A DNA stretch of 10,978 nucleotides, from the NCBI GenBank assembly GCA_046542845.1, contig JBKHAN010000074.1, positions 1 to 10,978 of the forward strand, read 5' to 3'. Shown piece by piece: positions 6,942-10,978 of this stretch. Within the stretch, counting starts at the first letter, position 1; every line of letters starts with the position of its first letter. The notes under the pieces were generated by a model. The model was not told the origin of the DNA. It was given only the letters and a program-made list of their open reading frames with translations, and made no database searches. Position numbers and translations under genes: made by a program. This stretch comes from SKKC01 sp046542845 (GTDB taxonomy: Bacteria; Spirochaetota; Spirochaetia; DSM-27196; SKKC01).

Positions 6942-8311
6942 TCGTGTAACTCCTGTTGAATAATGTGGTCAGCGCTGTGTGAGGAATACAGATTCACCCC
7001 GGCTACCGCGGCCTTCGCGGGCGCCGCTACGGCGCCATCGAGAAGCGGATCCTGGGTCGCCTCCATGAAGCGATTGAGAGCGTGCTCGAGCTCCTCCCGC
7101 ACAGGGCCAAGCGCAGGAACAGAGCGCAGATCGCTGTTTTGCAGGGGGTCATACCAGCGGTCGTACAGGCACATCGCAGTCGGCGCTTCGTCCCGGCCCA
7201 TCCCCAGTCCAACGGGCGGGTGCTCGCGGTACACAGCGTCTTTCGCCGCGGAGTCGCCGACGTTCGGCAGGACCTGACTGTGGGTATGGTATCGTCTGTG
7301 GAGACGGTATCTCGCAGTCGACACACACCGTTCGGGCTGATACGAGACGTGGTAGTTTATTTCGCTGAAGGCGTGCGAGCGCGCATGCTTCGCGGGTCGC
7401 CCCGACACATCGGCGATAGCCCGGGCGTCGCTTAAGTCCATATCCGCCGGAGCCGGAACGCCGAGCACCTCGAGTATGGTCGGGTACAGATCAACCAGGC
7501 TCACGAGAGACGAAGATACCCGGGCTTCCCCTTGCCCCGGAACTCGAGTCATAAGCGTGACAGCAAGCCCGCCGTCGCTGAGCGTATTCTTGTAGCGGGG
7601 AAAATCGATACCGTGGTCTGTGACCACGACGACCATCGTCGTATCGCGCTGCCCGGAGGCTTCGAGCGCCTCGAGAACGGTTCCGATGTTTGCGTCCATC
7701 TCCTGCACCGAGGCGTGAAATTGCGACACGTCATCCCGCACCGATTCCGTCGGTGGCAGGCCGGCGGGACAGGCCAGGGTTCGCGTCGTCCTGTCTTCGG
7801 AGACAAAAGGCCGGTGCGGCAGAAACAGTCCGAGCGACAGGAACCACGGCGCGCCGTCGCGGTGACCGGACGACGACAGAAACGAGGCGCAGGCCTCCGC
7901 GTTCACACGGTCAAAGTTCACCGGGTCGAAGTCGGATTGAAACGGTCGGTCGGGATCGCTTCCAATGTAGCTATCGTATCCCAGTTCCCCGTGGAAAGGC
8001 GCCTCGTGCTGAATACCGGAGAGAACGGTTCGATAGCCGGATGCACGAAGCAACGCGGCCAGGTGCCGGTCTGTTCGACGCAGACGGAATCCAAGATGAG
8101 TCAGGCCTGTCATGCCGGACTGATGAGGATACAGGCCCGTGAACAACGCGGCGCGACTCGGCGAACACGTTGGGGCTGCCGCGAGGGCGTTTGTGAAACA
8201 GGTTGCGGTCCGGCTGAAGCCGTGCAGGTGCGGGGTGTGGACCGGCGCGCCGTATACCGAGTTATACTGCCCGAGGTCGTGGGGAAGGATCACGAGGAGA
8301 TTGGGTCTCAT
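6938..8311 (-). CDS. Type I sulfatase, divergent sulfamidase-like branch, cytoplasmic
   Basis: S1-family sulfatases hydrolyse sulfate esters or sulfamates using a formylglycine made from a cysteine. The maturation signature CSPSR is at residues 49-53, with Cys49 as the modified residue. TDHG at 231-234 and Lys241 mark the second active-site segment. Two usual motifs differ: the first metal motif reads PHDLG instead of ADDLG (His11, Asp12), and the usual GKxH reads GIQH (99-102). The protein has 457 residues and no signal peptide, so desulfation should occur inside the cell. The ATG at 8311 overlaps the regulator stop (ATGA), with GGGGGA 8 nt upstream. The frame extends to 8416, but that part lies inside the regulator gene and lacks domain content. 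The layout around the cysteine recalls N-sulfoglucosamine sulfohydrolase, but the substrate is not settled. No maturase gene is in the window. Confidence 0.92.
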   Translation of the reverse strand: MRPNLLVILPHDLGQYNSVYGAPVHTPHLHGFSRTATCFTNALAAAPTCSPSRAALFTGLYPHQSGMTGLTHLGFRLRRTDRHLAALLRASGYRTVLSGIQHEAPFHGELGYDSYIGSDPDRPFQSDFDPVNFDRVNAEACASFLSSSGHRDGAPWFLSLGLFLPHRPFVSEDRTTRTLACPAGLPPTESVRDDVSQFHASVQEMDANIGTVLEALEASGQRDTTMVVVVTDHGIDFPRYKNTLSDGGLAVTLMTRVPGQGEARVSSSLVSLVDLYPTILEVLGVPAPADMDLSDARAIADVSGRPAKHARSHAFSEINYHVSYQPERCVSTARYRLHRRYHTHSQVLPNVGDSAAKDAVYREHPPVGLGMGRDEAPTAMCLYDRWYDPLQNSDLRSVPALGPVREELEHALNRFMEATQDPLLDGAVAAPAKAAVAGVNLYSSHSADHIIQQELHE

Positions 8312-9303
8312 GAGCACGTCCCCCGTTGAACGTACCATGGCGACAGTAGCTCTACCATGTATGCATCTGTCTCCGGGGTACCTGCCGAAGCCGAGCGAAC
8401 CCAGTTTGCCACGCATTCAGCGACCCGGACTCTGGGTTGATGTATCGTCGAAAGCGCAGGTCTGCTGTAAAGCGCGGAATCAATGTCATCATAACCGACG
8501 ACGGCAACCTGGTCCGGCACGCGCACCCCGGCATCCTGGAGCGCGTTGAGCGCTCCGAGCGCGCTGACATCGGACCCGACGAAAAGCCCGTCGACCGCGC
8601 CTATGAGGCTATGCAGGTGTTCCTGGGTGGTACGGTAGGCCGTTTCGTAGCGACCGTCTGCCAGATTCACGCTTGAGTACGACTCCCACACGCGACGAAA
8701 TCCGACGAGTCGATCCAAGAACTGTGGTGCGTCTTCATTCATGGCCGCCACGTGAGTACAGCCGTTGTCCTTCAAAGCTCGCCCCGCGAGCTCGCCACCC
8801 AGTTCCTGATCGATAACGACACGGGGATGCTTGGAGACCCAGGACTCAAGGGGAGGGTTTACGCAGAGATATCGCGCACTGCGCTCTGACAACGTCTCGA
8901 GAGCAGCGCGTGGAACCTCGTACCCGATGACGACGACAGCGTCGACTTTGCGCTGGGATATAAGGCGGCCGATGTCCTGCACGCCGTTCGTGTCGGTATC
9001 GTAGCCGGCAATAATGCTGTCGAACTTCTCGTGATCCAGAGCTACCCGGATATCGTGCATAAGCTGCATGGTGTACCAGGACTCGATCGCCCGCAGTTCA
9101 TGGAAAGGATACAGAATGCCTATGGTAGCGGTCTTTCCCGTCGCCAGTCCTCTTGCCGGTCCGTGCAGCTCGTATCCGAGCTCCCGCGCGAGGGAGAGCA
9201 CGCGTTCGCGAGTGGCTGGGGCCACGTTCGGGCTCCCGTTGAGCGCGCGGGACACCGTCATGTGACTCATGCCGATCTTCTTCGCAAGCGTCCGTATGTT
9301 CAC
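8308..9303 (-). CDS. LacI/GalR-family transcriptional regulator
   Basis: This 331-residue protein has an N-terminal LacI-type helix-turn-helix (IRTLAKKIGMSHMTVSRALNG, about residues 3-23). The linker and hinge region (ATRERVLSLARELGY...) follows. From about residue 60 there is a periplasmic-binding-protein-like sugar-sensing domain, with DGLFVGSDVSALGALNAL and VPDQVAVVGYDDID as family landmarks. Such regulators usually repress their operon until a sugar or sugar phosphate binds. The start is GTG at 9303, with AGGGG 8 nt upstream, overlapping the oxidoreductase stop as GTGA; its own stop overlaps the sulfatase ATG. It is thus buried as the second gene of the operon it presumably controls, which would make it autoregulated. 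A likely target is the palindrome at 10588-10599. Confidence 0.95.
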   Translation of the reverse strand: MNIRTLAKKIGMSHMTVSRALNGSPNVAPATRERVLSLARELGYELHGPARGLATGKTATIGILYPFHELRAIESWYTMQLMHDIRVALDHEKFDSIIAGYDTDTNGVQDIGRLISQRKVDAVVVIGYEVPRAALETLSERSARYLCVNPPLESWVSKHPRVVIDQELGGELAGRALKDNGCTHVAAMNEDAPQFLDRLVGFRRVWESYSSVNLADGRYETAYRTTQEHLHSLIGAVDGLFVGSDVSALGALNALQDAGVRVPDQVAVVGYDDIDSALYSRPALSTIHQPRVRVAECVANWVRSASAGTPETDAYMVELLSPWYVQRGTCS

Positions 9304-10550
9304 GACCGTGCCCCTGCGGTCCGGCGCATCGTCTGCACCGCACCGCCCGCGCTTACCGATCGGACCGTCGCGTGTATCATTCGAAGCGACTCGATTCCTT
9401 CTTCTGACCCGGCGGGAACATCCCCCCCGTCGCAGAAGCGACGGAGCGTCCGGACAAGTTCAAGATCCGCTCCGTAGTGGGAGCTTTCGAAATCGGGACC
9501 CCGCGCGTCTATCGTCTTTGTCGTTTTCCCGTAGTCGGAAATGAGCTGAATGGCACCCGTTGACCGGGTCAGAAGCAGGCGTCCCTTCGAACCGACGAGT
9601 TCAAGGGTTTCCTGATCCTCGCCCGGAGGCCCGAAAATGGACCAGAACAGCGACGCCTTTACGCCGTTGTCGTATTCGTAGGTAGCAATGACGTGATCTT
9701 CAATGTCGGACCCCGGCGCGTACACGCAGGTATCCGCCCGATCGACGACGCTCTGCGCGTTCGCCCACGATGGATACTCGAGAACCTGAGCCCCCTCCTT
9801 GCTCCACGCGCTCCCCGCTTCGCGTCGGTAAGGACAGTCGCGGTCACACACCGCACAATGGGTGGGTGCAGTCGGATCCGGCTTGAATATTCCGCTGCGC
9901 CCCCCGAAGGCACCGAGGCGCACGCAGGAAGAATCAGCCATCCAGTTGAAGACATCGAGGTGATGGCTTGACTTGTCGTTCAGGGCACCCCCTGAGAAAC
10001 GCCGCTCGCGGTGCCACATCTGCAGATAGCGCGTGTAGGGAATAACCGAGCGGATCTGCATCATGTGCAGATCACCAATCGCGCCGCCCTTAAGCAACCG
10101 CCGTGCGGTGCGCCAGGAATACTCGTAGCGGCGCGTGAATCCCATGACGAGCGCGTTGCCGGTCTGTCGTTCGGCGGCTTGTATCGCCTCGGCATCGTCA
10201 ATCTCAACCGAAATCGGCTTGTCGAGGTACACCTTTTTGCCGCTCTGCAGCGCGTACACCGTCGGGTCGCGATGCATGTGGGTATGCGTCGTAACGAGAA
10301 CGAGATCGACCGACGCATCGTCGATAAGGTGCCGGTAGTCGGTATACGTCCGAATCGGGTGCGTCAACTCACTGTCGCCCGCGGTTGAAAGAAACCGTTC
10401 AGCGTCTTCGAGGCGAGCGGGATTCCGATCGCAGATTGCGCGGATTTCGAGACCGGTTTCCTCCTGTATCTCACGGATACGCGCGCCGAGAACGAAACAG
10501 CCACGATCTCCGACGCCGATTATGCCTACACCAATTGTTACCGGTAACAT
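9300..10550 (-). CDS. Gfo/Idh/MocA-family oxidoreductase with a four-cysteine insert
   Basis: Members of this family are NAD(P)-dependent dehydrogenases acting mainly on sugars and inositols. The 416-residue protein has the Rossmann glycine motif GIIGVG at 9-14, the DKP variant of the EKP motif at 110-112 (Lys111), and the catalytic stretch GGALNDKSSHHLD at 188-199 (Asp192, Lys193, His196, Asp199). Between the catalytic region and the C-terminal strands is an insert with Cys232, Cys235, Cys239 and Cys275 (CAVCDRDCPY...CVY), a pattern found in one subgroup of the family and suited to binding a metal. There is no signal peptide. ATG at 10550 is the first start in the frame. Upstream there is only a weak AAGAA, and the predicted promoter leaves almost no leader. 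It is the first gene of the operon and probably oxidises, reduces or otherwise converts the imported sugar. Confidence 0.93.
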   Translation of the reverse strand: MLPVTIGVGIIGVGDRGCFVLGARIREIQEETGLEIRAICDRNPARLEDAERFLSTAGDSELTHPIRTYTDYRHLIDDASVDLVLVTTHTHMHRDPTVYALQSGKKVYLDKPISVEIDDAEAIQAAERQTGNALVMGFTRRYEYSWRTARRLLKGGAIGDLHMMQIRSVIPYTRYLQMWHRERRFSGGALNDKSSHHLDVFNWMADSSCVRLGAFGGRSGIFKPDPTAPTHCAVCDRDCPYRREAGSAWSKEGAQVLEYPSWANAQSVVDRADTCVYAPGSDIEDHVIATYEYDNGVKASLFWSIFGPPGEDQETLELVGSKGRLLLTRSTGAIQLISDYGKTTKTIDARGPDFESSHYGADLELVRTLRRFCDGGDVPAGSEEGIESLRMIHATVRSVSAGGAVQTMRRTAGARS

Positions 10551-10559
10551 TTCTTGACG

Positions 10560-10588
10560 ATTGTCATACGTAACCTGTCGGTTGTCAA
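10560..10588 (-). promoter_or_regulatory. Candidate sigma70 promoter of the operon
   Basis: On the minus strand a perfect -35 hexamer TTGACA (10588-10583) is followed after 17 bp by GACAAT (10565-10560, 4 of 6 matches to TATAAT). Transcription would start at about 10553, only about 3 nt before the ATG of the first gene. The first mRNA would then be nearly leaderless. This fits the lack of a good ribosome-binding site there, but a different promoter further upstream is possible. Confidence 0.45.
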
Positions 10589-10599
10589 GCGAATTCGCT
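10588..10599. promoter_or_regulatory. 12-bp perfect palindrome, candidate operator
   Basis: AGCGAATTCGCT is a perfect palindrome that touches the -35 box of the candidate promoter. Its position suits a repressor site, and the operon encodes a LacI-type regulator. Its centre is AT and not the CG common in LacI-family operators, so the link is tentative. A shorter CG-centred palindrome, TACGTA, lies in the promoter spacer at 10567-10572 and is an alternative core. Confidence 0.4.
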
Positions 10600-10605
10600 A
10601 CAAAC

Positions 10606-10622
10606 GTCCGGTATGATCGGAC
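10606..10622. repeat. Imperfect inverted repeat upstream of the promoter
   Basis: GTCCGGTATGATCGGAC has 5-bp arms (GTCCG/CGGAC) with partial symmetry inside the 7-bp centre. It ends 6 bp beyond the 12-bp palindrome, on the side away from the gene, where an activator or second regulator site would be expected. It could also be chance. Confidence 0.3.
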
Positions 10623-10694
10623 ATCTGCATCAGTCCCCAGATCGCGGTGGGTGGGCGTCCCTGCTCCATGTCTCAGGCAAAGCCTCGAGGCCGA

Positions 10695-10738
10695 ACTCTC
10701 TATGAATCACGAACTCGAGGCGGGTGGTCATAGAGGGT
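10695..10738. repeat. Inverted repeat around the vapC stop codon
   Basis: CTCTATGA (10698-10705) and TCATAGAG (10728-10735) are perfect 8-bp arms. They extend to 11 bp with one G-T pair, around a 22-nt spacer. The right arm includes the stop codon of the toxin gene. There is no T-run, so it is not a clear terminator. It may still form the 3' end structure of the toxin mRNA and separate it from the sugar operon. The rest of the 10551-10727 gap holds the promoter elements and no gene that I can support. Confidence 0.35.
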
Positions 10739-10978
10739 GCTCCCATGGATTCACGAGATCGACACCGGTCGGCGAAAAGTGGACGCTGTTACGGGTGGCA
10801 AACACTGCCGAATGACAGATCGCGAGGGCGGCGAGCATGAGGTCAACCGCCGGTACTGATATGCCCCGCCGCTTGAGATCTGCGCTAAGGCGACCCCACG
10901 CGATGCTGGCGGTGTGATCGAAGGCGAGAATTCGACCGTGAAAACGCTCCTCGAGCTGATCGAGCCACATCCGGAGGG
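10728..10978 (-). CDS. vapC: VapC-like PIN-domain toxin, C-terminal part (5' end beyond the window)
   Basis: The minus-strand frame is open to the right edge and gives the last 82 residues of a PIN-domain ribonuclease, the toxin of type II VapBC modules, which cut RNA to arrest growth. Typical stretches are the WLDQLEERFHGRIL start, FDHTASIAWGRL, SVPAVDLMLAALAICH with its conserved acidic Asp, and the GVDLVNPWE ending. The usual TRNxxDF motif reads TRNSVHF, so the last acidic residue of the PIN site appears replaced by His; this may weaken or abolish activity. The N-terminal half, with the first catalytic Asp, and any vapB antitoxin gene lie outside the window. It is transcribed toward the sugar operon on the same strand but is unrelated to it in function. 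Confidence 0.85.
   Translation of the reverse strand, partial: LRMWLDQLEERFHGRILAFDHTASIAWGRLSADLKRRGISVPAVDLMLAALAICHSAVFATRNSVHFSPTGVDLVNPWEHPL

Noticed and set aside
6117..6959. Plus-strand open frame of 280 codons
   Set aside because: It is antisense to the DUF3604 gene, which has clear metal-binding motifs. No domain is visible in the plus frame.
7532..8329. Plus-strand open frame of 265 codons
   Set aside because: It is antisense to the sulfatase and has low-complexity basic composition without motifs.
8312..8416. N-terminal extension of the sulfatase by 35 residues
   Set aside because: This part lies inside the regulator gene and has no sulfatase content. The start at 8311 has a good ribosome-binding site and an ATGA overlap.
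1..10978. CRISPR arrays, tRNA or rRNA genes, insertion sequences
   Set aside because: I saw no regularly spaced repeats, no tRNA-like or rRNA-like sequence, and no transposase or paired terminal repeats.

Overview
The window holds one long operon on the minus strand, running right to left from about 10550 to 193, plus the end of an unrelated toxin gene at the right edge. The base composition is moderately GC-rich. The solute-binding protein has a short signal peptide ending in AFA and a mature start AGEQEVE; this Gly-Glu-Gln-Glu style of N-terminus is common in free-living spirochaetes of the Spirochaeta/Alkalispirochaeta type. A spirochaete is therefore my best guess for the host, but it is an inference from one motif and general gene style.

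Layout in transcription order: a Gfo/Idh/MocA oxidoreductase with a four-cysteine insert (10550-9300), a LacI-type regulator (9303-8308), a divergent type I sulfatase (8311-6938), a PHP-fold protein of the DUF3604 type (6941-5409), a CUT1-type sugar-binding protein (5271-4006), two CUT1 permeases (3905-3024 and 3027-2185), a double-SIS sugar isomerase/deaminase-like protein (2155-1136), and a GalM/YihR-like aldose epimerase (about 1155-193). Four junctions overlap by 4 nt (GTGA or ATGA), so the genes are probably translationally coupled. A stem-loop lies between the binding protein and the first permease. A sigma70-like promoter with an overlapping 12-bp palindrome precedes the first gene. At the left edge (1-115) a minus-strand frame with a hydrophobic stretch may be the start of another gene. 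At the right edge (10728-10978) lies the C-terminal part of a VapC/PIN toxin.

Working model (inference): a LacI-controlled pathway imports a sulfated sugar, probably a mono- or small oligosaccharide, through the ABC transporter. The substrate is then processed in the cytoplasm. Neither the sulfatase nor the DUF3604 protein has a signal peptide, which points to desulfation after uptake. The mutarotase, the SIS protein and the oxidoreductase would then convert the freed sugar. No ABC ATPase, sugar kinase, glycoside hydrolase or sulfatase-maturing enzyme is encoded here, so these must come from elsewhere. The sulfatase most resembles the sulfamidase-like branch and the SIS protein keeps GlmS-like isomerase residues, so a sulfated amino sugar is an attractive but unproven substrate. 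The DUF3604 protein, of unknown biochemistry, next to a cytoplasmic sulfatase is the most novel part of the window.
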